This document shows, piece after piece, positions 1-14,600 of a stretch of DNA of 64,000 nt. The notes below the pieces were generated by a model that ran no database searches, was not told the DNA's origin, and worked only from the letters and a program-made list of their open reading frames with translations. Position numbers and translations under genes: made by a program. Numbering within the stretch: position 1 is the first letter of the stretch; the number at the start of each line of letters is the position of its first letter. The stretch is from Pegea sp. RAD2-039 (Eukaryota; Chordata; Thaliacea; Salpida; Salpidae): assembly GCA_034620365.1 (NCBI GenBank), contig JAQGEQ010000175.1:1922001-1986000 (forward strand), read 5' to 3'.

Positions 1-2673
1 TAACAGCTCGAATAACCAAAGTGTAGTTTGAATCTATAAAATTTAAGAGTCATTAAAGACAAATAGAGCAGCACTAATACTTACCAGGCTTCAACGGTTC
101 TAACTGTTCCTGCATCACAGAAGAAACACGAGCTCTAGATTGAATGCTTGGTGAAGGGTTGTTCTCAAAGTACAGAACTATGTCGTAATATATATAACTA
201 ACTCCTCCAAGTATAAAGATATCTGCATAATCGCTTCCTACTCTTCCAAGCCTGACTTCTAAATAGTCATCTTTTGAAGATGATGTAGTTAGCGCCGAAG
301 TGATGGTAGGTAGAGTTGAATCTAAAAAATAGTTTGTTTGAACCATATTAAAAATGTAACTTTGATTAAAATGTAAAAACTAATTCATGATTAGGTTGTT
401 AAGAATTAACATAAAACAAAAATATTGAGTTTTTGTATTTTAGAGATCATTACTTCCACTTCTGACATTTATTTACTACTTAAAGCAAAATAAAACTTCA
501 ATTTATTTCAAAAACATCGTTTAATTGATAAAAAATTAAACATTGATTTCAAAATAACTTTAAAATTATTTAAGCTTTAACTATTTGATAAAATACATAC
601 TATAAAGCTGGTATTAAAGCCTAAAATATTGATACTTGTTTTGATTCAGATAGCTCTGTAGCATTAAAAAAAAGCTGAAAAACGAGACAAAAACCAACCA
701 GCGTGTAATGTGCTGAAGAAAAAGTCTTCAGTTTTGAATGTACCATCATCTTTCATTCCTTTTACTTGCATGGAATAACTTGAACCTTTAAAACACTCGT
801 TTTGTAAAACATTTACTAATAAGTACAATGTAACTTTAAACTGTTTACAACATCTTAGATCAAAATCCTAATTGAATTAACGAAATATACGTTTAAAGTC
901 ATGTTATAATGGTTGGTGGTATAAATCCCACCTGGTTTCAAATATTGTAAAAGAAAGTATGTATAATCTCCAACTTTATCAAGATATTTGACAGTAGGAA
1001 GCGAAGTATTTTTTTCGAACAGCAAAATTTCGAAAAACTTTATATCTGAGCCACTGTAAATGATTATATCAGCTTCTCGTTGACCATTGGTGGCCAAAGT
1101 AACTTCCAATCGATCATTAATCATAGCAGAAGAATTGTCAAATGACTGTGTAGTCAGTTCGACTTCCTCGTTGCTGGATGTAGGAAAACCTTTAAAGATT
1201 GTGTCTTCATATGTAACTTCATCCTTCGAGCCTTCAGAAAATATATCTTTTAAGTAAATAATTTACTAACTGTTAAGTTTTAAAGAAAATGTTTTCAAAG
1301 AAAACGTATATTATCTCTATCTAGCTGTGATTATATCATTTTCTAATTACCTTCAGTTTTAAACTCAACAAGATCTTGAGTTTCAACAGATCCATCGATT
1401 GCTGTTGCTTTAACAACTACTTCAAAATCAGAAGCTAAAAAATGTAAAAAATATATTTGTTGTTTCAAATCTTTAAACCAAATAAGTTTACTATTAGAAA
1501 ACCTTCATTCAACAATTATTTATTTATTTAAGAACATTGAAGTGATAAGAATCTAACTATACATTGTATAATTCATTATATAGTGATTTTACTAAATTAA
1601 ACTATCTAAGAAAAAACCTTTTGGCAATTTAAGAAAGTATGTAGTTGTAAGGTTTCCTTCTCTTGGTATGTAACTCATGTATGGAAACGAAATATTCTCA
1701 GCAAACAAAGCAATTTGGTAAAATGAAATGTCACTTCCACCAAAAATATTAATTTCAACTGATTCATTAACTGGTGTAGCTTGAATTTCTACAAAGTTAT
1801 CCAGCTCAACTAAAATACCAAAACAAAATAAAGTTATTCTGCCATTGCATTTTGATAATTTGATATATTATTGAATTAAGATACCAGAAAACCAATTTTA
1901 TACTCATAACTATCTTTAAATGTTTCGCTATTTAAACACGAAGGTTCTACAAAACAAAATTTAAATACTTTTTGTTCTAATTTCAAGTTTTTGAGTTTCC
2001 AAAGTACCATCAGTATCTATCGAACTTAAAATCAAAGAGTATTTTTTATCTGAAATGAAAAGTCAATGATTGAATAATGATGTAAAAAAAATCAAATAAA
2101 ACACAATAATCTATATAATGATTAGAACAGTTTTTCAAATCTGTTAAATCATGAGTTCGACTTCTATATTTTTAATATCACATCGATCAATATTTACTTA
2201 AGCTTTAGTAACCGACCTGGAATCAGATTATCAAACCCGACAACTACTTCAGAACTGTCAAGGACAAATTGTTTCATTTCAACGACTTCATTTCTTTCAG
2301 TTAAGAGAGATACATCCAAAGAAACAACTTGAGAAACTGATTTCAATCGAACAAAGAACTTATCAGAAGAGATATCTAATATTTTCCATTGAAACATTTG
2401 TAGTCGAGCAGGTGTCGTAGTAAAAATGATAGTTTTAGCAGAAAATTCGTCATTGGTGGAGTCTTTAAAAGTGATAGGAATCGTAGTAAATGTTGAGTTA
2501 TTTTCCACTGTCATCGACTCAAATGTACTTAAAGATGCTGCTAATAAAAGTATTTAGTTTGAAAATATTATAGTTGATATGTTAGTGTATACCATCAGTG
2601 GTGAACGTGGAAGGCCTTTCTGTCGCAAAACTATCTTTTTCTGTCGCTTGTATTGTGATCACGAAGCTCGAAG
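1..2673 (-). other. FN3-like array, second block, cut by the window edge
   Basis: Orphan second-half exon 2673-2593, then pairs 2540-2217/2049-1969, 1809-1618/1434-1351, 1231-932/785-699 and 321-85/33-1 (cut). Patterns repeat the first block: [60 protein letters not shown]. Exons all join in phase 1. The exon at 33 starts after TTTTATAG and continues outside the window, so the gene is longer than what is seen. Confidence 0.75.
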
Positions 2674-5600
2674 CTATAAAAATATATTACAAGATTAAAT
2701 TACTGGTAATTTATGAAAACTATCAATCTACCAATTATTCAGACAGAGAGTTTAATATAAGTAAGCATAAAATTGTATTTTAAACTATTGTTAAAGACAA
2801 AAAACACTTTTTTAAATATTTAAACTATTTACGAGTTTCAAATTTATTATAAATTACAAACGTAGCCGAAGTGCTTTCTAAAACTGTCTTATATTTTATT
2901 TACTTATGTTTTGTAATTCAGCTATTACAGGATATCAAGTTTCTAATTTTCAAATTAGTTTTAAAATATAATTATTATAAAATAGATTTCTTAGAATCAG
3001 TAAAGCTAATAAAATTAAATTGACTTCTATATTACCAAAAGTATTTGCTTTTATAAATAAAACAAGCCCAAAATACTGAACATTTTACTGATTGAAGATT
3101 AAAAACCATTTTTACTTTTTTTAGTAATCTGAGGGTTCTATCGTTGTGGTAAACATTTTTCTGTAAAGCTTTTTTTGAATGTGTTTTAAGTTTTTTATCA
3201 AAATCATTCTTAAAGTTTTTACAAAGTTGTTTATATTGTGTTAGATAGAACTAACATATGAAAGTTTGATTAAGTTAAAATGATTAAAGAAAGCCATGTA
3301 TAAGTATTAATTAATTGAACTGTTGCTTTAGTTTGTCTTTTTTCAATTGAGATGGTAGTCAATTGTGATGAAAGCCTAAAACCTATTTGTAAATTGTCTT
3401 TCAGAAAACGTTGTATAGCTAGAAGTCTCAGTAAAAAAACTTTAGTACACACTTTAAAACAGTTCGTTTTTTTGGAGTCAAAAATTTATAAACCAGTGAT
3501 TAAAACATTTTAAAAACAATTCTGTTGTAAAAACGTTTTTTGTAGTTTTTATCGTTAGTTTTAGTGTTTGAAAAACTTATATTGATTAAAAGTTTTGATT
3601 TAGAATCTATTTTGATGACTAATTTTAAAACAAAAATTTTCTCTTCGATTAAGGAAGATTTTGTTGCGAGATCAGTTTTTGATTCTTAGTTTTTAAACCA
3701 AATCTTTGTTTTTGAAAGGACACTTTTTAGTTTTCTCAGTTGTGTTACTGTTTGTTTTTCAGAATTTGTTTCATATCTTAAATCATTCATCAAACTTGTA
3801 ATTAAACATATTTGGTTTTAATTCTAGCTGTTGATAATGTAACTTCATCGACTAGTAGATTATAAAAAAGTAATCATCACTCTAAACTCTAAACTTATTC
3901 AATTATAAAATACTAATATTACAAAGTAACAACTATTGTACTAAAATAATATTATATTAATTGATAAAATTAACTAATTAGTAAGAGTACTTGTTTCAGC
4001 ATGCATACTGTAAGTTGAAGTAGCTCTTTAAACTTGAATTAAATCTGCTACTAACAACAGCAGCTTACTTGCTTCTGTACTCGAAGTAAAATTCATACTT
4101 GTTTGATCTGTTACAGATGTAGCAGTTGCTATGAAATTCTTTGCAGTTGAGGTTTCTTGCATCTCATCAGCAAAAGATGTTCCCAGGGACATTTGGGTTG
4201 TTTGTTTTGCTGAAGTTTGATCCAAATCTCTTGTTGTTGTTACTTGCTCTGTAGCTTGCTGCTCGGTAGTTTGCTCTCCTGTTGTTGTGCCTATTATTCC
4301 TTGTTCTCTTGTTGTTGGGCTTGCTGTTGTAGTTTGCTGTGTTGTCGTTGGGTTTGCTGTTATTGGTTCTGTTGTTGCTCGTTCTGTTATTATCGGTTCT
4401 CTTGTTGTTGGTTCTGTTGTTGCTGGTTTTGTTGTTGCTGGTTCTGTTGTTGCTGGTTCTGTTGTTGCTGGTTCTGTTGTTGCTGGTTCTGTTGTTGCTG
4501 GTTCTGTTGTTGCTGGTTCTGTTGTTATTGGTTCTCTTGTTGTTGGTTCTGTTGTTGCTGGTTCTGTTGTTGCTGGTTCTGTTGTTGCTGGTTCTGTTGT
4601 TGCTGGTTCTGTTGTTGGTTCTGTTGTTGTGGTTGGGACATCAGCTAGTAGTTAAAAGCAATTCAAAATAATTACTTAAGTCCTAACTTATAAGAAAGAT
4701 ACAAACCTGCATAAGTGGAAAAAAATATATTTTCAGTGACAAATGTTCCATTGGAGAAATAAGCAATACCGACAGCTCTATATCGAGTGTCTGCAATAAT
4801 TAAAACAGTTACTAGTTGTATATCGAAAATAAGTTTCAAAAATATTTAACATGCCAAAATCAATATTTGTATGCTCATAAGAAATCAAGAATGATTACAA
4901 TGACTTATTTTGATAAATTAAAGTTTATCATTTTCCTAACCAGTTGGAATATCAACAAAATCAACATAGATTGGATTTGACTTCTTTGCTATTTCATAAA
5001 CTTTTGCTTGAATGTTTGGTAGCACATAAATTTCAACTTGATACCGCTCAATTGATGCTCCACTTTCAAAAACTAATCTAACTGATTTTCTTGTTAAGTT
5101 TGTGAAACTAAAAGAAAATCCGTCATCCAATGATATAGATTCACTTGCTGGCTGTACTGAAGTTTCTGAAGGTGTTTCAGTAGTTATTACATCTTTCGAA
5201 AATTCTTCTAAAATATAAAGCATTCAGTTGAGAATGAATGATTGTTTCTTTTAATCAATACCTGGTAAAGTTTCAAATTCAATAGTAATATTTTTTGTTG
5301 AGTTATTTGTAAAATAGGCTTCGACGATTGCTTCAAATTTTGTTCCTTGAAAAATATTGAGACGAATCAAGTTTTTTTCGAATGATAAAAGTTAGTTGTT
5401 ATTAAATAAAACGATTTCTTAAATTATTTCATAAACAATCATCAATTGTTTAGTGTACAGCTGATGACATAAAATTTTATATATTTGTATATCAATTTTA
5501 AGACTGAATGATAAAGTATACAGAATCTCAATCATTTTTGATTTAGAATTGATTAAAAATAAAAAGTTAATAAGTCTACCAGGTTGTAAAAGCTGCAGCT

Positions 5601-8600
5601 TAAGGACATTCACTGCTTCTTCCTTGTTCAAAACTACTTCTTTTGAAGTATTTGATTTCTTATTTAGTAGTAATATTCGATACATATAAACGTTTGAACC
5701 TCCTAAAATCATTAAGTCAACAGTATTGTAAGAAATATTTCGATAATCAACATTAAAAATGTCAGCTGCAAATATCGGTTGATCAGTGCTGTTAACCGCT
5801 TCTGAAATTAAATATCATAGAAATTATTTGAGATAAGTTGGATAGTAGAGAAACTCTACCTTCAGTCTGCCAAGTCAGGTTCAAAAGCCTGGATGAACCA
5901 TCAACTAATATTGCTTCTATATCAAAATAAATTCTTGCACCTATAAACCGAATAAAAGTTAAACTTGTATTACTGCTAAAAATTAACTATTCGTTTTAAG
6001 CTTATTGTTAACAAATAAAAAAAACAAACGTAAGTTACCTGAAGGTAATGAAGAAATTGGAATGAATGTAAATTCATTTTCTCGATTGAAGCTATTAACA
6101 ACTGGTTGACCGCGAAAGTTTGAATACAAAGTTGTCTGAAACATTACTACACTAGATCCAGCTTCTATTACAACAACTGCCTCATTTCTTGTAATGTTGT
6201 TAATTGTTGCATTGAATGTATCATCAGCAAAAGTTCCATAACTAGTGGTAGTTTGTCGTTGATTTTCCACCGTAGTAGCTTCATATGCAGATGAGGTTAC
6301 TTCAAGTTTTTCTATTCAGTAACAAGTTAACGTTAAAATGTATTTTGTTGAATGAAATGTTGTGAATTAATGAAACAACAATTAATCATTGGCCAAAGTT
6401 TTAAAAATTGTAAATTGAATCAAATATTTCTCATTTATTAGTTTAACTTTGTAGCAATTATTGAATAGGATTTTACCAAGAGTTGTAAAAGTTATTCTTT
6501 TTTCGTCCAAATTAACACCTTTACTGTCTAATCCTCTGATTACTGCTTCAATCGTAGCACCTTGTTGATAAAAATTTGCGTTCAGAAAAATTTACAAATC
6601 TTTCAAGCTGCTTACAATTAATCTAATTCTTAATATTTCAAAATACCTGAAGGTAGACCGTCTATCTTTGCTGACGTAAAAGCTGAAAACTTTTTAAATT
6701 CAGTGACCTTTGAGGCTGGGATACCATTTAAACTTAGATAAACATTATACATTGAGATATTTTCCGATCCATATATAACTAAATCGATTTGATCTTCAGT
6801 TATTTGAGCTACAGAAACATCCATTATTCGATCCAATGATGTTGTTGTAAATGTTTGTGTGATATCTAAAGGCATTGCCACTGTTGTCAAACCACTTTCT
6901 TGGCCTAGAAACAAAGCACAATAAAATACCATAAAAAAGAAATATATTTCATTTGATTAAAATGTAAAGCTCGATGAACAAAGTTTACGAGATGCCACCA
7001 AAAACATCAAAACATTAAAAATAATTGGATCACTTCAAATAAATTTAAAACAATTCTATTATTTATAAAGAAAAGAGGAAGACATTTTAATTAGAAGAAG
7101 CAACTTTATGATTCTTTGAATTTGGTTTGAGCAAACTAAAATTGTCTTACTTTCAGTGGTAAATGAAACGTTTGTTGTTTGTACAACTTCATCATTCATG
7201 TCCAAGCCATCTACAATCATCAAGATGTTCTGACCTAAATAAAAAGAAAAATAACATTTTTTAAAGCTAAAATACTTTTTAATTATGAAATAGGATAGTA
7301 AAATACATATTTATTTTCTTAACATTATTATTTAAGGTGCTATAACTTTGAATAAATTACAAAAAGCTTGTAAAAGTACGATTTGTAAAAACTGATGATG
7401 TAATTTTGCTTGAAAGTTGTTTGAAACTGATGAAGTATAACAACATATATTTTGAAAAATTAGAATACTCTTGAAAATGCTTAAAAAAAGAATAGAACTT
7501 AAAAAGGCTAACGTATTTTATGAAGACTTATTAACTAGTTGTTATTCTATAACAGTATTTCAAAATTGATTGAAGCAAATAATTTATTTATAAAAGCATT
7601 ATTACATGAAACATGCCTTTGCAACAATGTTTGCCACTAGACTTATCAAAACTTTAAAAAATTGGTAACATTAAAAACAACAAGGTGAATGTTAAACAAA
7701 TGCTATCGTTAAATTTGTGAAGTTTTAAAATTTTACTTTTATTGTGCAAGTATTTGACTTTTCATTTAATTTTTTGTAATGCAACAACGAACAGTTCTTT
7801 TTGTACCACTAAAAATGTGTATAAAAGTAACCATATGTTACCTGAAGGTAATGGTGCCAGACGAGCTATATCAACATTTTCTTTTTTCTCAAATTTTCCA
7901 ACTAAAGGCTGAAGTATGCCTTCTATATAGAATTGTACCTGGTACTTTTTTATATCATTTCCACTAAGTATTGAAAAATCGACGGAGCTTTCTGTTATAT
8001 TTATTATTTCGATAATCTGATAATTTTCTGGTTCAATATTAACTTTAACAGTAGTGGCTGGTTTTCCTGTGGTGGTGGCAACTTCCGCCAAGCCTATACA
8101 TTACGAGATGTTTCAATAACAATGAAATTTTTTAAAAACATTTAAAAAATATTTTCTATATTTTGTTCGAGTTAAAATACTAAACAAGCTAGATAGCTTT
8201 AATAAAACTTTGATCTGAACTACTGACCTTGTGTTTTGAAAACTGAACTTTTAGTGAACAATTGATTATCGTCAAGACCAATTCCTTTCATAACAACCTC
8301 AAACCCTGTACCTATAAATCACAATTAATTTAACACAAACTTATAAACAGTGAAATCAAATTTGTACTTTATACATACAAACATAAATTTCTATAGTAAA
8401 CCTCTAACTTAATTTCAATAAAACAAAAAAATAAATAAATATTTACCAGAAGGTAATTCTCCTATCCTACTAAATGTAACTGGTGACGTTCTGTTCACTT
8501 CTTTTATGCTAGGTATTGTTGAACCATTAACATATACTTCCAGTACAAATTTTTTAATTGATTGTGAGCCGAAAAGTACCAAGTAAGCTTCACTTTCAGT

Positions 8601-11600
8601 CATTCTTGTGAGCCTTATATCAAAATTATAGTTTAAAGGTTCAGCAGTTGTGATTGATTGTATTGTTGTAGCCTCTATGCTTGTAGGTTGAGGTGTGACT
8701 GTTGTCTGTGTGGCTGTAGATTGAAGTGGATCAGTTTTGTCAGAAATGTTGTTTGTCTGAAACAAAAAATTCATTTTCATGTTTCTGTAAAGGCACATGA
8801 AACAAAAACTGACAATAGTTTTAAAATCTTATTTGAAAGTATAGATTTGTAAAAAGTACGTTTTCTATATGAAATGGGACGTTCTTACCTCAGTCGTTAA
8901 TGAGTCTTGAGGACACTCTTCAAAGGTGATACATCTATCAAGAAAGATTTTAGTTTAGGTAATTAGAGTCACTTCTTACTTTTGATTGTGTAAAAATGGT
9001 TTGTCTGATGGGCACACACATCTACTGACCAGTTGGAAAGTGCAAATAGGGTTTGGGTTACTGCATGTGAAATCACACGCTGAAGCTTCATTTGAATAAA
9101 CTACTCCAGAATTATTACATCCTGTAAACCATTTTACTCATTTTTAGTTTGTTTAATAAATTTGGACATATCATCAAAACTAGTTTTGAATTTTCTCCAT
9201 AATTTCAGTTCATTTGATTAAAACTAGTAATTTGTATTTTTAAAGGTTTTAAATTTAAAAATATTTTTCGCTAAAAATTTCAAAACTAATAAAGAAGAAA
9301 CATGAGAATAATTACCTGAACAGTCAAGAGGTAATTGAAACCCAGTTTGAGGTTGAAAAGACTCTTTGAAAGGAACTCCAGTAGCTGGGTTCACACATGA
9401 GCAAGTTTCGACGTTGTCACTCGACAAAAAACATTGAACAAGCTCAAAATTTCCATCCTCTGAACATTTAGGGTATTCACTTGATTGGTTAACACTTGAC
9501 AATAGCAATCTTTGTTCTTCACAACTTAAATCTGCAAATAAAGTTAAACAATTTTCAGTTTATTTCATCAGATTAAAGTATTTTAGTCTAAGCTAGGAAA
9601 CCAAAGCACAAGAAAATGTTTAAAATTCAATAAAATATTTGTTGAATTTTTATTGTATAAATATTTTAGGTATCAATTATTATTTCTTGATAATTTTAAA
9701 TACAAAATGAATTTAGAACAAGTAGTAAATAAATTCAAACTTTTGTTTGCTGTTGTCACAGGTTCAACAGTTGCTATTGGTATAGTAGAAGGTTCTTTAT
9801 CAGTTGTAGGTTCTAAAAATATAAGGCTGCAGTTGAGGGAATGTTTTTTTTAAAGAAATCAATAATAAGCTAATTAACAATATACAAACTCATCGTTTAA
9901 GTCAAATTATATAAGTAAAAAACTCTATGCAAAAATATAATTCATTATATAAAGAAAACCAAATTATCAGTAATAAAAAAGCGGTTAGATTACTTGAAGT
10001 AGTTGTTGTTTCTTGACTAGTTGAGGCAGTTGTTGTTTCTTGACTAGTTGAAGCAGTTGTTGTTTCTTGACTAGTTGAAGCAGTTGTTGTTTCTTGACTA
10101 GTTGAAGCAGTTGTTGTTTCTTGACTAGTTGAAGCAGTTGTTGTTTCTTGACTAGTTGAAGTAGTTGTTGTTTCTTGACTAGTTGAGGCAGTTGTTGTTT
10201 CTTGACTAGTTGAGGCAGTTGTTGTTTCTTGACTAGTTGAAGTAGTTGTTTCTTCATCTAATAAATTACCTAAAGATCAAATTTTTGTCAATAAACAGCC
10301 GAGTAAAATGATTAATAAAATTACTGTAATAGTTAGAGCCATAATTATTTCCGTCTGTGTAAGTATAATAAGATTCCTCTTCACATGAGTTTGGACTTAG
10401 GCTAACATCATCAAGCGCTACATAACTTTTTGTTGTACCACCTCCATCAGTAGAAAACCGGATCTGTAATAAAACGATTATTTTAATCAATTATCTAAAC
10501 AATTTACAAACAAGTTTTTCAAACAAAAAATTTACTTTGAATCTTTTATCTTTAACATAATCACTAATTTTGTGTTGACGCAAAATCCATTCTGACCTTC
10601 CAAGGTCTAGAACAAGATCTATGGGTATAACTGTCCCATTTTTAGTGACAGCCTCAACGTTTAAGTACATTGGTCCACCAATCCATACAGAATAACTTAA
10701 GCAGCTATCAGCTGCAAATATTTAATTACAGAAATATTTCATTTGTTTTAATTTATGAAATTACAACTGAAAAAAAACTTCAAATATCAGATGAACCTAC
10801 ATGTAAAGTTTGTAAATGGTGTTTCCAACATTGCTTTATTATCAAAAGAATTTTGAGGAGCAAAGACATACGCAAACTTTCCATCTAGATAACAAAACTT
10901 GTTTTGTTTAATTAAATACTTAACGCTGTTAATGTTAAAAGCAGTTTTCTTAAACAAAATATTTTTTGTGTCTAAATTAAATAAGTATTTATTTTGTTTA
11001 CATAATTTCTAGTATAATCATAATTCACATACATAAATTAATATCTGTATTATCTTGCTTTGGCCCAGGTTCTAAGACTGAACGTGAAAACTCCCAATCA
11101 GAAGAATCTGTAAGATCTTGTTTCCATCCTGGAATTAGTTTGATTTTTAGTGATAAGAAACATGAAAATATAATCAACTCTAATATTCTAGTAGGTACCT
11201 GCACACATTGGAATTGCTTGATCAAAAGAACAATTGAAAGAAGGTGCTCTATTTGAAAGGTTAATTCTTTTCCAATTAATCACAAAACCTTTTCCGGTAA
11301 TTGAAGAATCAGAAGTAAAACGAATTCTATAACAGAAAAGTAAAAGATTTATAAATAGTTTACACTTATATAACTTAAGTTCAAATTTCGATATTTTGAT
11401 TAATTCAGTATGATATGAAATTTCACTTGCAATAATATGTTGTTAGTTGTTGCTTCCGGCAAGATAACTTGGTTTCCACAAAATTCTTCAAATAAGTCAT
11501 CTTCTTTTCCGCTTAGAAAAATCTCAACTTTATCTAGGCAGACTCCTCCACTTTGTTCTTGTATTTCGACGTTTCCTTCAAACTGTTTACAAACAATTTA

Positions 11601-14600
11601 AAAATATCAAATGACAAAAGTTTCAGTAAGTTGTTTATCAAAGTTTAAATAAATTGGGCAGTAATAGAATTATATTAATAAAAAAGTGACACATAAATAG
11701 TCTCTTGTTAAATTCATTCAAACTTTTTATATGTAAAGAACAATTATTAAGAGTACTTTTCCAAATTTGATATAAGCCTTGCTTATGCTTTAATTAACAA
11801 ATATTACCTCAATTACATAACCAGGTGCAACGTTTATTTCGTATAAACAATCTAGACTGTTATTATAGAAGCCATCGTTGAAATTTGGGCTAATTACTGT
11901 TCCTTCTGTTCCATTCTCTACTGTATATCCACATCGCTTAGAAGCTAAAACCAAAGATAAATATAGTTTAAAATTTACTAAAATTATGCATTACTAACTC
12001 GTATTACTAAAATGAAGTCATTAGAATTGAAATAAAAATTATTTTTGTCACTGGTAGTTGCTACTAACAGAATGTTGGCTTAAAGATGTTTTTAAATTTA
12101 TTGAAAAAGTCTTTTGAAGTCTTCTTAATTATATTTAGGATTGAAAAATGTATTGACAATTTGAAACCAAAATTTCAATCGGGTTAGTATTCTTTAACAA
12201 TTTGTTTATTAATAAAAGTGCATCTTAAAAGTCTATAAGCTGTGTAATATTTGAAAATGTTAATCAACGTATAACGTTGGATTAACATAATCAAACATAA
12301 TCTTATTTCTTAAATGAATATTTTAATAATATACAATTGTTTCAAATGTGATCTTTCACGAAATTTAAAACTTCATAGCTTACTTTCAGTGGTAACTTTT
12401 GGTGATGTAGTCGATGAATTGCTTTCAACGGATTCATCAATAGAATCTTCATTTGATGATTTAGTTGTAAATTCTTTTACGTTTGAAAACTTCTCAACTG
12501 AATCTTTCACAGATATTACTTGGACATTATATGTAGATTCTAAAAAAATTTTCAAATTAAAGTTTTATAAACCAACAATTTTCGATCAATTACCAACTAG
12601 AGATATTCGAAATTACCTGGCATTAGTTGTAAAAACGAAACCCGCTGTGTCACTTGAACAAAATCATTTTGAAAGGCATTTTGTTCAATTGTAGATTTTA
12701 AACCAGGAGAGCCATCAGCATTTAATTGAAATAATTCAATCTTATATGAATTTATTCCTGAAACTTGCTTAAACTCTACTTCGACAGAGGTAGAAGTTAT
12801 GTTTGCAATCTTAAAATCTTGTACGAAATCGAATTCAGGAAGATCTTCTGGGCAATCATTGTATTTAATACACCTGTTGAAGATCAGTTAACAATTTTAT
12901 TAGTTCAGCTCTTTGTTCAGATCAAGCAATATGTAACAAAATATTTCAGCTCATATATCAATATAGTTCTAATCTTGGTTGGAAGCTATAAGATCATATT
13001 TTTCTGGGACAACAACTTTGACGAGGTCTAAAAAGTTCTGAAACAGCAAACTTATGCATACCTTCCTTGATATAAGACGGGTAAAGATAAAGGACAAGCA
13101 CATCGAGAGACACAGTTCTGATCTTCACACACAAAAGTTTCATCGTCATCACAAGAACGATTACATGCCGATGCGCACTGTTGAAATTCCAAATTATTTG
13201 GACAAGAAACTGCAAATATTTCTGTCATAATATCGCAATACGATTAAAAAGACATGAGGAAATCTTACCTGTACAATTTGCTTCATCAGATTTATCTGAG
13301 CAATCATCGATACCGTTACAAATATATTCTTGAGGTAAACACAAACCATCACATTCATGTTCACCATCAGCACAAGCTGTAAACAAACAATTCCATAAGC
13401 TTGCCTTTTTTGTACCATTTTAAACTTGTTGAAATTAGTTGAAAGAATAAAGAATTAGCTTTATATCATTGCTGTTGTTAAATACTTTTGACTTACATCC
13501 AATTAGCTGTTTCTTATTTAAATTTAAAACAACTAAACCTTTTAGATATCGATTTAATCAAATCATTTTTACTTTCAACTACGCTTCTATATAAACAGAC
13601 ATACTATTAACAACAAATTGTAAAAGACACAAGAAAGTATAAATTTACCAATTTCATTATAAAAGTAATCAAACTTTTCATAATCTGTAGAAGTATCTGT
13701 GGTAGTTTTATTATTTGAACAAAGTCCCTCTGATATGATTATATCATCAATAGCTACATCAGATCGATAGTTAACTCCTCTGATTGCTTCGAACAGCAAC
13801 TAAAATAATTTAAAAATCATAAATATTTCTCATTAGAAGATACTACAAGATATCTTTAAATTATTTACTATTCAAAATAAATGAAGGAACTTTTGAAAGG
13901 TAGAAACAAAGAATTTGAAACCTGTGCTGATTTTTGATAATCTTGAGAAAACTTGACATCTAGTTTGACATTTTGCCACTCATTCCTAGTTACTTGTTTT
14001 GTTTCAAATACCAGGGACGGTTCTTCATCGTCAAACTTAATATAAACATAGATCTCTCCACCAGAAGGATTAGAGTCATCGTCATCTCGATTCATAAACC
14101 AAAAACTTAAACAATAACCTTTCGCTTCTGTTGATAACACAATTTAGTTTTTATTTTTCAAGATTAAAATCGTTACAATTACCATTCACTTGAAAGATCG
14201 GTGAATATAAAATTGCATTGGACATAATTTCCTGTTGAGAAGCTTCAATGTAAGCATATCTTCCCTCTAAAGTTGAATAAATGTAATAGATACTTAAGCA
14301 TCAAAGAATTAAAACCTTCAGTTCCAGTTGTGTGATCAACTTCGGGGCCAGTATTTTGAGATGGCGTTGGACCTCTAATAAAACTCCAGTCTATGTCATC
14401 ATCTGAAGCTTGACTCCAGCCTAAATTTATGAAGAAATGTGATATTTATAGCAATCTTTAAAAGTTATTTCAAAGTTAGGACTAAATGATATATTTGATT
14501 AAAAAAATTCCAATTTGATTGAAGAATAAGTTTAGATGTCAATTTATCAGTCCACATGAAATCTTTATCAGTCTGAAATCTTAACTTGGAAACTTGTAGA

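Noticed and set aside
3270-3452. Minus-strand 60-codon ORF in the long intron, tested as the missing FN3 first half
   Set aside because: It lacks the strand pattern and the PG ending, and has no suitable phase-1 splice borders.
4217-4671. Three long plus-strand ORFs rich in Cys/Trp, Val/Ala/Gly and Leu
   Set aside because: They are shadows of the 15-base minisatellite; the minus-strand Thr/Pro/Glu reading joins in phase to neighbouring exons.
9985-10257. Minus-strand ORF of Lys-Lys-Gln-Gln-Leu repeats
   Set aside because: It is out of frame with the flanking exons; the phase-1 reading gives the Ser/Thr linker.
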